The translations under genes were made by a program, and so were the position numbers. Shown in pieces: positions 55,801 to 64,000 of a DNA stretch of 64,000 nucleotides; position 1 is the first letter of the stretch; each line of letters opens with the position of its first letter. The DNA is from Xylogone sp. PMI_703 (taxonomy: Eukaryota > Ascomycota > Leotiomycetes), in the NCBI GenBank assembly GCA_021399445.1, contig JAJTUQ010000001.1:8618001-8682000 (forward strand). The letters run 5' to 3'. The notes under the pieces were generated by a model. It made no database searches, was not told the DNA's origin, and saw nothing but the letters and a program-made list of their open reading frames with translations.

Positions 55801-58800
55801 TGCAGCAAATGATACAGCAACAAGCTGCAGAGATCACTGAACATGAGCAGTATGGACTACAGCGTATCCAGCGCCTGGATGAAGAAACCGAAGAAGCTTC
55901 TCAATTTCAGCTTTTGCTCGTTGTACAACCTTCTGAAAAAGGAGCAAGTCAAAAGGCGGGTGGCTTGTTCACTAATAAGAAAGACATCACGATGCAAGAA
56001 GGCAAAAGAGGCAGCATGGATATCTATAATTCATACGCTATGATGGTTGTTTGTGAATTAGAAGATTCTGGTTTGATACTGAAGATAAACTTTGATTCCG
56101 GTGCGATTGAACAAAGTGAGGTACAGCGTTTTGCACTACAGCTCGAGCATTTACTCCGTCAGTTATGCTCAGAAGCACTCTGGAATTCTAACTTACGCGA
56201 TATCGCGACTCCTTGCAGGGATGACCTCACAGATATCTGGCAGTGGAACTCAGTATTGCCAGAAACCATAGAAAAGAGCGTGATCGAGTTGATTGATACC
56301 AGAGCTTCAACTAATCCTATGGCACCTGCTATATCTGCTTGGGATAAAGAAATAACATATCAGCAGTTGAAGGATCTGTCGGCGAATCTTGCAAATCGGC
56401 TCCGTCAAGAAGGTGTTGGTCCCGGATCAATTATCGTGCTAAACTTCGAAAAGTCATCATGGATGGCTGTGAGCATGATCACTCTTTTCAAGATCGGGGC
56501 AATTGCACTTCCAGTTTCCGTACCGACATCAACTCAGCGTGCTAACGAAATTGTCGACTCATTACAACCCATGCTAGCTATTACATCAAATAAGATCGAA
56601 TCTTCTCCCTTCGACGGATTGATTCCGACCTTATGTATCTCGGAATTCGTCGGCTCTGGTGATGAAGCATATGTACATGTATTTGAACCACACGTCAATC
56701 TGCCTTCGGAGTCCGCCCTTATATTATTTTCTTCGGGATCCACGGGGGTTCCAAAATCAATCATGTGGACTCATTCAACTTTATCTAGCAATATCTACGC
56801 TGCCATTACTTCTTTTGGTCTAAGCACTACCAGCAGAATCTTTCAGTTTGCAGGATATGAGTTTGATGTCAGTACCGTTGAATCCCTCTCAGCATTAGCT
56901 GCCGGAGGTTGTATATGCATCCCCTCAGAACTAGACCGGACTAACCGGCTCGCTGAGGCTATCAATAATAGCATGGCGAATTGGATCTGTCTTACACCCT
57001 CAGTGGCCGAGGCTCTTTCTCCTAGAGATCTTCCTACACTGAGAACCATAGTCTTTGCTGGCGAAAAACTACAAGAGAAGACTGCATTTAGATGGGCAGA
57101 AAATATTGAATTTGTGTATAATTGGTACGGTCCAGCCGAGGCCTCCGTTTCAACTTCATATAATATCAAGGAAGTACCGTGGAAACATGGTATGATCGGG
57201 AGAAGTAGATCTGCGGTAACTTGGCTTGTTAAACCCAATGACCCCAACAACACTCTAGCCCCTGTAGGTGCTATTGCGGAGCTTTGCATTGAAGGGCCAA
57301 TTACTGCTCGTTACGTTGGCATCAACAGCCTATCTTTGAATCAGACGGCGTTCTTTTCACTGTCATGGATGCAAGATGGCAGTCGCCAAACCACTGTACG
57401 ACAGAGTCAATTTTACAGAACCGGAGACCTGGTGAAGTACAATAGCGATGGAAGTATTGTATTCATAGGCCGTAGTCAGGATCCTCAAAGGAAACTGCGA
57501 GGGCAACGAGTTGAGCTTAGTGAAATAGAGATTAGAGTCCAATCATTCTTATCTGGGAAGCTTGAGGTTACAGTAGTGGCGGAAATATTTGCCCCATCCA
57601 ACAGCAACAATGAAGTGCTAGCTCTGTTTATCAGTCCTGCAGGCATCATAGATCCAACAGAGGATGCAGCGACTTTCATCAAACGTACCCTTCCTGTGGA
57701 GGACCTTGAAGCTAACCTAATCAAATATTTACCCTCATACATGGTTCCGAAGCTTTATATACCCATTGAAAAGACCCCGACTAGTCATTCAGGGAAAACT
57801 GATAGACGACGTTTGCGCCATATTGGAGGCTCTCTTACATATGAACAGTTGGCGGATATGCAACCCTCTCGCCGTAAGACAAGGAAGCCTTCGAGTGACG
57901 CCGAAAAGTGGTTACAGCAGCTGTGGGCGAAAATAATCGGCATTGAGGCTGAAATGATATATGCTAATGATAACTTTCTTCGTTTAGGTGGTGACTCAAT
58001 CACTGCCATGCGTCTAGTTGCATCTGCTCGCAACCAGGGATTTCAGCTCACAGTTGCTGATGTTTTTGAAGCCCCGCAACTTGAAGATATGGCAAAAAGA
58101 ATTAGACAAGGCTCGAGTCAGTCTGTCAAGGAAATTCGGCCATTCTCACTACTGTCTCCCAACATCACTGAGCTGGAAGCTCGATCACATGCAGCGCGCC
58201 TCTGTTCGGTGCCGGAACCGCAAATTGTTGATATCTATCCCTGCACACCACTTCAGGAAGGATTGCTTGCGCTAGGAGCCAGAATGCATGGTCAATATGT
58301 CTCGCGGAGTGTTCTTGGAATCCAGGACGGAATTGATATTGACCGATTACAGAGAGCATGGCAAGCTACAGTTCAAAAGTTAGCAATTATGAGAACACGA
58401 ATAATCGACATTCCTAGACAAGGTCTTATGCAAGTGGTACTAGATGCCAATCCTTGCCGCTCTGAGAATGACTTGAGCAGTTATTTAGGCAAGGATGTTC
58501 AAGACACTATGGGTTTAGGCACAGAGCTCTGTCGAGCTGCCATCATAGATCGAAACTTCATATTTACAATACATCATTGCACTTACGATGGCAACTCATT
58601 GAAAATGATATTAGACGAACTAGAGTGCCAATACTTAGAGCAGATAGGCATAGCTGTTACCCCATTCCAAAATTTCATAGAGCATATTGATAGAGTCAAA
58701 ACGCAACAAGCAGCTAGATTTTGGAAAGAACAGCTTCAGAAGCTGGAACTTAGGCAGTTTCCACTCCTCCCTTCCCCGGCTTACCAACCTAAGGCCAACG

Positions 58801-61800
58801 AAGAGCTTAACCATTCCATCTCGCTGGGCTGGCCACGAACAGGAATAACACCATCAACGATAATACGCTCCGCATGGGCTGTGCTAGCTTCCCAGTATGT
58901 CTTATCCAATGATGTCATATTCGGAGTCACAGTAAGTGGAAGACAGGCCGATATGAAAGGTATCGAGAACTGCGTTGGACCGACAATATCGACCGTTCCT
59001 TTTGCTGTTTCAATCGACTGGAATGAGACCGTCGAAGCATTCCTTGGACGTATGCAACACCAATCTATTGAAATGACACCATATGAGCAATATGGGCTCC
59101 AAAATATCCAACATGCTCACGAGGAGTTGAACGATGGACTTATACAAACTCTTCTTGTAGTACAGCCCGTGGCCGAGGGAAAAAGCTTAGACGAGGATAG
59201 CTTATTATTCAAAGCTCGTAGTTTTGCCTCCAACCTTAACACTCGAGGCTCTGATCCTTTCAACACATATGGTTTGATGGTTGTTTGTGAACTTTCAAAT
59301 GATGGCTTTCATCTACGTATGAGTTTTGACAACAATATTATAGACCGAAAACAAATCTCCCGCATAGCTAGTCAGCTAGAAACTATCATTCGGCAGATGT
59401 GCATGCGAGATATTGCCACAACAAGACTTGAGGTAGTACAAACTGCCAGCAGTGATGATCTCGAGCTTTTCTGGCGCCAGAATGCAGAAGTTCCCGAAGG
59501 GCCCGATGCGTTAGTACACGATACAATCACAGTCGCGGCTAAACAACAGCCAGAAGCGATTGCAATTGACGCGTGGGATGGCCAATTCACGTATAAAGAG
59601 ATCGATGAGCTCTCCAGCACCCTTGGAAAAATTCTCATTGGTCTTGGAGTAACTAAGGGATCAATCATCGCATTATGTTTTGACAAGTCGAAATGGACAC
59701 ATGTAGCCCAGCTTGCCGTAATTAAAGCAGGGGCTGTTAGCTTGTTACAGTCAACTATTGTGCCAGAGGGCAGAATGAAAAGGGTCTTTACGAATCTCAA
59801 TGTCGAATTAGCGCTCGCCTCCGAGTCCCGAGTAGGGGTAGTATCGAAATTGACTCGCTGCATAACAATTGACCAGCTCATGAACGGAATATCAAGTCGC
59901 ATGTCCATAAGTCTACCAGTGTTAACAATGAGTGACCCAGCAGCAGTATTAGTCTCTTCTGGGAGTACGGGTGAACCAAAACAAGTACTCTGGAGCCATA
60001 GAGGCCTTGCAGCTAATGTAAAAGGTCACGGACCGTTCGTATCACTGAACCAGTCGTCCCGAGTTTTCCAGTTTGCTTCATATGACTTTGATGTAGCCAC
60101 TATCGAGTCTATGTCAGCGCTCGCCCACATGGCTTGTTTATGCATTCCCTCCGAGTCTGAGAGAACGGATGGACTTGCTGCTGCTATCAACCATTATAAA
60201 CCGACGTATATGAATATTACCCCATCAACGTCGAAGCTTCTCATTCCAGATGAAGTGCCTAGTATATCTACCATTGTATTATCCGGCGAAAATGTGGTTG
60301 AGGAGGAAGTGAATAGATGGAAAAGCAAGTACCATGTCCTCAATTGGTACGGGCCTTGTGAGGCGCCAGCAACCTGGTGCTCTGCTGATACGGATAATTG
60401 GTATACTGGAGTTATTGGACATATTAACTCTGCACATCCAGCACTTTGCTGGCTCGTTAATCCCAACAATCATAATAGATTAGTCCCATTCGGTGCTATA
60501 GGTGAGATCGCCGTTGAAGGATATACGTGCGCTGAAGGTTATCTGGGGAACCCAACAAGGACAGAACAAGTCTTCCGCAAGAATCCAACCTTCCTTACTC
60601 TCGGACACGGGACCCGTCGACCAGGAAGAAGTGGCCTCATTTACCGCACCGGTGACTTAGCACGGTATGATACTGACGGTAATCTCGTATACATGGGAAG
60701 AAAGGACGCACAACTTAAGATTCGAGGTCAACTTGTAGCGCCAGAGGAAGTAGAGTCTAACATACGGCGGTGTCTTTCTCACTTAAATGATGCTCAAGTG
60801 ATTGTTGACGCGATACTTCCCGATGGCGGCGGCGGTCTTACCTTGGTTGCTTTCATTCGCTGTGGCATTGAAGAAGTAGAGACAATGACGAAGGGTCTGA
60901 ACGAGAGGCTCAAGCCCATATTGCCTCGATATGCAATTCCTGCTTACTACATTCCTGTTACAAGCTTTCCAAAAACATCATCTGCAAAGATAGATCGTAC
61001 TCAGCTGAGACAGATTGGTGCCTCCTTCACTCCGCCCCAGGTATCCGAGAATAACCGGGGAGAACCTTCAACTACTGCCGAAAGGACGTTGCGCGAGCTG
61101 TGGTCAATTGCTCTTGGTATAGATGCTGAGAATATATCACTCAACGATAGTTTTCTCCGCACTGGTGACTCTATTCAAGCCATGCGGTTGGCTGGAATAG
61201 CCCGGCAGCAGGGCTTATCGTTACCAGTGGCAGGTATTTTTGAGTACCCGATACTCCGTGACATGGCAAAGGTTCTCAAAAATCTAGAAGATGTAACAGA
61301 TGATCCTATAAGTCCATTTTCACTTCTCAATCTAGATCAAGATGCCAAGCGAGCACGCCAGTATGCAGCTTCTCAGTGTGGTGTAGATGCCGATAATATT
61401 GAGGACATGTTTCCTTGTACGCCATTACAAGAAGGCCTCCTGGCTTTAACTCTAAAGCGAGAGGGAGATTATATTGGACGCAATATACTAAATATAAAAT
61501 CATCAGTTGATCTTATACGTTTCAAGGAGGCTTGGGCTAGAGTCATGACAACAATTCCAATTTTGCGCACTCGTATCATTGATCTACCTGGTCAAGGTTT
61601 GGTCCAAGTTGTCATTCGAGAAGATGAATTCTGGAATCAATTCAAGGACGTAGATGAATATCTAAGAATGGAAAAGAAGCTTCCAATAAATCTAGGGTCT
61701 CCGCTTGTAAAATATGCACTGCTTCCAAGCAACGCTACGGATACCGTGAGATTAGGGAAAACTAATCGACAACCAAGCTCTCAATTTGTACTAACCATAC

Positions 61801-64000
61801 ATCATTCTCTATATGATGGAGTGACCATGCCTCTAATTTTCGAGACGCTCGAGAGCTTCTACAATGGTACAGAACCCCTAAAACATCGTCCATTCCAGTC
61901 ATTTGTCAGGTATATCAATGGTCAAGACAAAGATACGGAAACCCAATATTGGGCGGCTCAGTTCAGTGATTTAGAGGCACCGCAGTTCCCAACTTTACCA
62001 TCCTCTACATACCAACCTCAGACCAATTCGACTTTAACTCGTTCAATTGATCATCTTATCTGGCGAGTAGATGATGCCACACCCTCTACAACGATCCGTG
62101 CAGCATGGTCGATGATATGCTCGCGGTACTCAAATTCTGCTGACGTGGTGTTTGGAACTGTGGTTTCAGGTCGTAAGGCGCTTGTTGAGGGAATAGAAAG
62201 GATTGCCGGTCCTACGATAGCTACCATTCCAGTGAGAATTAAGCTTGACGCGGAGGGGAGCATACTGGACTTCATCATGGCGTTACAGACTCAGGCGACT
62301 GAGATGATTCAATATGAACAAACAGGGTTGTCAAAAATACGCCAGATCAGCGATGAGGCGCAACTAGCCTGTCAATTCCAGACACTGGTCGTAATACAGC
62401 CACCAGATCAAGACACCAATAGGTCCAGTTTATTTATTCCCGACGTTAACAGTAAGAGAGATCTATATCATACTTTCACATCTTACGCCTTGGTCATGAT
62501 ATTTACATTAGAGGAGAGTGGGCTAAAGGTAGAGTTTTGCTTTGACTCCACCATAATCGAGCATACCACAATTGAGAGAATGGCAGAGCATTTTGAACAG
62601 ATATTAAGGCAACTATGCTCGCAAGAGTCCGACGAGATACGCCTCTGCGATATCAACATGACAACGGATAGCGACCTCGACCAGATATGGCAATGGAACG
62701 CTGAAGTCCCAGAGAAGATAGGAAAATGTATGCACCATTTGATTACTGACGTTGCTCGAACACAGCCTGATGCTATAGCTGTTTCTGCCTGGGATGGAGA
62801 GCTGACATATGGCACCCTGGACCGACTGTCAACTACTATTGCTTACCACTTAGTTGAACGTGGCGTACACCGGAATATGATAGTTCCACTCTGCTTTGAG
62901 AAGTCAATGTTTGCGTTGATTGCATTCTTAGGTGTTATGAAAGCAGGCGCTGCAGGGCTGTTTCTGGATCCAACAACACCTGAGTCTCGACTTCGAGTTA
63001 TTTTACAACAGGTACAGCCTACGTTGATCATATCTTCGGTCATGAACAAAGAACTCTCCGCAAAGCTAGTCACGAATATGCTAGTTCTCGGTCTCAATTC
63101 GGAGATTATGAAAATACCTACAAGTGAAGAGTCAGGCCACACGTTAGGGGAGCTACCCTATGTCGATCCCTCTGATCTCCTATATGTTGTCTTCACCAGC
63201 GGGAGCACGGGGATTCCGAAAGGTTGCCTTATACAACACTACAGCTTTTGTAGTGCTGTATATCATCAACGATCCACTCTCAGACTTAACAGTAGCTCAC
63301 GGATGTACGATTTTTCATCCTATACTTTTGATGCAGCGCACTGGAGCGCTTTCCACGTACTCGCCGCCGGTGGGACATTATGCATCCCAAGCGAAGAGGA
63401 AAGGAAAAGTCAGTTAACAGATAGTATTAGGAGATTCCGAGCAACAGATATCTTTCTTACACCATCTACTGCGCGATTGATTGACCCCACTGATATACCA
63501 ACGCTGCGGCAGATTTATGTTGGTGGAGAAAAAGTCGAGAATGATGACGTCCGCCCCTGGATGCCATATTCAAACCCCTTCATCACATACGGGCCGACCG
63601 AGTGCTCAGCAATTACATTATATTGGAGGGTCCTCTCCCCTATGCCATCACATTTCTCTATAGGGAAAGGTATAGGTGTCTCAACTTGGATAGTAGATCC
63701 ATTGTCAAGTGAACGGCTATCACCCGTTGGCATGATCGGAGAACTTTATTTGGAGGGGTCACTTGTTGGCAAAGGATATCTAGATGACGAAGAGAAGACA
63801 GCAGCTTCATTTATTGAGAGTCCATCTTGGTTGCTTAAGGGAGCACCTAACCACAAAATTCCTGGACGAGATGGTAGATTATACAAAACGGGAGATCTCG
63901 TGAAGTATGATCCCACTGATGGTAAATTGATCTTCATTGGGAGAAAGGACACGCAGGTAAAACTCAGAGGGCAAAGGATTGAACTCTCTGAGATTGAACA
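52863..64000 (+). CDS. nonribosomal peptide synthetase, partial at 3' end (A-T-C-A-T-C-A-T-C-A...)
   Basis: One uninterrupted frame of 3712 codons from the first ATG after an upstream stop runs off the window. Domains (approximate positions): A1 53.0-54.56 kb (FTSGTTGQPKGV, YGPTEC, YKTGDLVKY, TGKADR); T1 with carrier Ser codon 54717 (LGGESI); C1 54.95-56.2 kb (HHAIFDG at 55335); A2 56.23-57.83 kb; T2 Ser 57996 (LGGDSI); C2 58.2-59.4 kb (HHCTYDG); A3 59.45-61.0 kb; T3 Ser 61170 (shortened motif RTGDSI); C3 61.4-62.65 kb (HHSLYDG); A4 from 62.7 kb, cut off after GRKDTQ. Each extending unit activates an amino acid, holds it as a thioester on the T-domain arm and joins it through the C domain. 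No epimerase, methyltransferase or PKS part is seen so far. The product is a peptide of at least four units; its identity is unknown. It starts directly with an A domain, like many initiation modules. Confidence 0.95.
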   Translation, partial: MHLLNGLSETRVKGTFSCSINSFPDTVGASQQDLDQLWSQNALVPEQIQGCVHDLVAEIAKSQPAAPAVSAWDGDFTYSQLDALADEVARRLVELGIKPKSSVPILFSKSRWTCVAMLGVIKAGCAAIALDTTQPDTRLRAIVEQAQPRIIVSSLTNSERATLLANVPVLELDDALLDRLDRAAERSIQPPPISPSDIVYVSFTSGTTGQPKGVCISHANVRSAVHYQGEKLGFHRGARVFDFAPYSFDVAWSNFLHTMCAGGCICIAREQDMLNDLSSAISAFDATLINVTPTVLRTIDPIPPTLQSVLLSGEMPYRENVTKWAGNVRLCNTYGPTECTWKCTFSVLTPSQEDRPDIGTATGTGFCAWVVDPSDSGRLVSKGSVGELYLEGPLVGQGYLKDPEKTALEFIVDPPWLLAGSKNFVGRTGRLYKTGDLVKYKKDGTLLFIGRKDATQLKIRGQRVEIGDVEHHVRACLVDDLPVIADAILPRDSEISLLALFVQIKGQDISKMKALMDGLAVKLLDTLPGFMIPSIYFPVEEIPVASTGKADRKRLREMAGSRSWKEIVELQSSILSTTEFYEPSNDVEQRLRDAWAKVLSLNSASISISDSFLRLGGESIAAMQLVAVARGKKLSLTVADIFRTPVLRDLAQVTKVREVSQFEHQIEPFALLAGERDKLIIRKQAAELCGASSDEVEDIYPCTPLQQGMLAMTAKNQGLQARGRESAVGYISTTTYELPHHINIEQFQNAWLATVECTAIIRTRIVDIPGEGLVQVVLNTSVPLRSYAQLTDILENDEPMGLGSPLCRAGVSHSNGSSYFVLQMHHAIFDGWCTMLILDALQAAYQEKTRPQPFALFQPFIKHVLATDNPKTATFWKEQLTGSEATVFPSQNYVSKKKFDVDHHVSGLQWPRTGITPSSIVRSALAILLALYTNSNDVKFGVTVSGRHAPVPGIEQIAGPTIATIPLRIKFEWDQTVEYLQQMIQQQAAEITEHEQYGLQRIQRLDEETEEASQFQLLLVVQPSEKGASQKAGGLFTNKKDITMQEGKRGSMDIYNSYAMMVVCELEDSGLILKINFDSGAIEQSEVQRFALQLEHLLRQLCSEALWNSNLRDIATPCRDDLTDIWQWNSVLPETIEKSVIELIDTRASTNPMAPAISAWDKEITYQQLKDLSANLANRLRQEGVGPGSIIVLNFEKSSWMAVSMITLFKIGAIALPVSVPTSTQRANEIVDSLQPMLAITSNKIESSPFDGLIPTLCISEFVGSGDEAYVHVFEPHVNLPSESALILFSSGSTGVPKSIMWTHSTLSSNIYAAITSFGLSTTSRIFQFAGYEFDVSTVESLSALAAGGCICIPSELDRTNRLAEAINNSMANWICLTPSVAEALSPRDLPTLRTIVFAGEKLQEKTAFRWAENIEFVYNWYGPAEASVSTSYNIKEVPWKHGMIGRSRSAVTWLVKPNDPNNTLAPVGAIAELCIEGPITARYVGINSLSLNQTAFFSLSWMQDGSRQTTVRQSQFYRTGDLVKYNSDGSIVFIGRSQDPQRKLRGQRVELSEIEIRVQSFLSGKLEVTVVAEIFAPSNSNNEVLALFISPAGIIDPTEDAATFIKRTLPVEDLEANLIKYLPSYMVPKLYIPIEKTPTSHSGKTDRRRLRHIGGSLTYEQLADMQPSRRKTRKPSSDAEKWLQQLWAKIIGIEAEMIYANDNFLRLGGDSITAMRLVASARNQGFQLTVADVFEAPQLEDMAKRIRQGSSQSVKEIRPFSLLSPNITELEARSHAARLCSVPEPQIVDIYPCTPLQEGLLALGARMHGQYVSRSVLGIQDGIDIDRLQRAWQATVQKLAIMRTRIIDIPRQGLMQVVLDANPCRSENDLSSYLGKDVQDTMGLGTELCRAAIIDRNFIFTIHHCTYDGNSLKMILDELECQYLEQIGIAVTPFQNFIEHIDRVKTQQAARFWKEQLQKLELRQFPLLPSPAYQPKANEELNHSISLGWPRTGITPSTIIRSAWAVLASQYVLSNDVIFGVTVSGRQADMKGIENCVGPTISTVPFAVSIDWNETVEAFLGRMQHQSIEMTPYEQYGLQNIQHAHEELNDGLIQTLLVVQPVAEGKSLDEDSLLFKARSFASNLNTRGSDPFNTYGLMVVCELSNDGFHLRMSFDNNIIDRKQISRIASQLETIIRQMCMRDIATTRLEVVQTASSDDLELFWRQNAEVPEGPDALVHDTITVAAKQQPEAIAIDAWDGQFTYKEIDELSSTLGKILIGLGVTKGSIIALCFDKSKWTHVAQLAVIKAGAVSLLQSTIVPEGRMKRVFTNLNVELALASESRVGVVSKLTRCITIDQLMNGISSRMSISLPVLTMSDPAAVLVSSGSTGEPKQVLWSHRGLAANVKGHGPFVSLNQSSRVFQFASYDFDVATIESMSALAHMACLCIPSESERTDGLAAAINHYKPTYMNITPSTSKLLIPDEVPSISTIVLSGENVVEEEVNRWKSKYHVLNWYGPCEAPATWCSADTDNWYTGVIGHINSAHPALCWLVNPNNHNRLVPFGAIGEIAVEGYTCAEGYLGNPTRTEQVFRKNPTFLTLGHGTRRPGRSGLIYRTGDLARYDTDGNLVYMGRKDAQLKIRGQLVAPEEVESNIRRCLSHLNDAQVIVDAILPDGGGGLTLVAFIRCGIEEVETMTKGLNERLKPILPRYAIPAYYIPVTSFPKTSSAKIDRTQLRQIGASFTPPQVSENNRGEPSTTAERTLRELWSIALGIDAENISLNDSFLRTGDSIQAMRLAGIARQQGLSLPVAGIFEYPILRDMAKVLKNLEDVTDDPISPFSLLNLDQDAKRARQYAASQCGVDADNIEDMFPCTPLQEGLLALTLKREGDYIGRNILNIKSSVDLIRFKEAWARVMTTIPILRTRIIDLPGQGLVQVVIREDEFWNQFKDVDEYLRMEKKLPINLGSPLVKYALLPSNATDTVRLGKTNRQPSSQFVLTIHHSLYDGVTMPLIFETLESFYNGTEPLKHRPFQSFVRYINGQDKDTETQYWAAQFSDLEAPQFPTLPSSTYQPQTNSTLTRSIDHLIWRVDDATPSTTIRAAWSMICSRYSNSADVVFGTVVSGRKALVEGIERIAGPTIATIPVRIKLDAEGSILDFIMALQTQATEMIQYEQTGLSKIRQISDEAQLACQFQTLVVIQPPDQDTNRSSLFIPDVNSKRDLYHTFTSYALVMIFTLEESGLKVEFCFDSTIIEHTTIERMAEHFEQILRQLCSQESDEIRLCDINMTTDSDLDQIWQWNAEVPEKIGKCMHHLITDVARTQPDAIAVSAWDGELTYGTLDRLSTTIAYHLVERGVHRNMIVPLCFEKSMFALIAFLGVMKAGAAGLFLDPTTPESRLRVILQQVQPTLIISSVMNKELSAKLVTNMLVLGLNSEIMKIPTSEESGHTLGELPYVDPSDLLYVVFTSGSTGIPKGCLIQHYSFCSAVYHQRSTLRLNSSSRMYDFSSYTFDAAHWSAFHVLAAGGTLCIPSEEERKSQLTDSIRRFRATDIFLTPSTARLIDPTDIPTLRQIYVGGEKVENDDVRPWMPYSNPFITYGPTECSAITLYWRVLSPMPSHFSIGKGIGVSTWIVDPLSSERLSPVGMIGELYLEGSLVGKGYLDDEEKTAASFIESPSWLLKGAPNHKIPGRDGRLYKTGDLVKYDPTDGKLIFIGRKDTQVKLRGQRIELSEIE

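Overview
This is a 64 kb stretch of nuclear DNA from a filamentous ascomycete fungus (Pezizomycotina). The evidence is genes split by 46-100 nt introns with GTRNGT donors and CTAAC/CTAAT branch points, a Zn2Cys6 regulator, an RTA1 membrane protein, a fungal-type UDP-glycosyltransferase, an Exg-type beta-1,3-glucanase and a giant nonribosomal peptide synthetase (NRPS). The species cannot be named from the sequence alone. Most genes had to be rebuilt from several exons; exon joins are given per entry and every join was checked for reading frame, except the first intron of the interrupted regulator.

Layout. 0.9-4.6 kb: a secreted GH105-type hydrolase with fifteen 40-residue Cys-rich repeats. 7.0-9.2 kb: an eight-exon DUF2461 protein and a small conserved protein. 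10.2-20.2 kb: ordinary genes: a 1225-residue sterol-glucosyltransferase-like protein, an RTA1-like protein, a Zn2Cys6 regulator and a membrane-anchored exo-beta-1,3-glucanase. 20.2-23.1 kb: an AT-rich gene-poor stretch. 23.1-26.6 kb: a sugar transporter divergent from a lactonase-like metallo-beta-lactamase.

27.1-33.4 kb: a C2H2 zinc-finger plus fungal-TF-domain regulator whose coding exon is cut by a complete 3,289 bp hAT transposon (18 bp inverted ends, 8 bp target duplication ATTGGTAT, 733-residue transposase in four exons). The two halves of the regulator continue in the same frame once one target copy and the element are ignored, so the insertion looks recent. 33.5-43.1 kb: an ICL/PEP-mutase-family enzyme, a secretory lipase with a one-base frame break, a serine beta-lactamase-like hydrolase and an eleven-exon maltose-type transporter.

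44.9-64.0 kb: a probable secondary-metabolite locus. It has a cytosolic phospholipase A2-like protein, an MFS exporter, an isopenicillin-N-synthase-like Fe(II)/2-oxoglutarate dioxygenase and, divergent from it, an intronless NRPS running off the window end. The visible NRPS order is A-T-C-A-T-C-A-T-C-A. The natural reading is that the NRPS builds a peptide of at least four residues, the dioxygenase oxidises it or a precursor, and the MFS protein exports it; this is inference from proximity.
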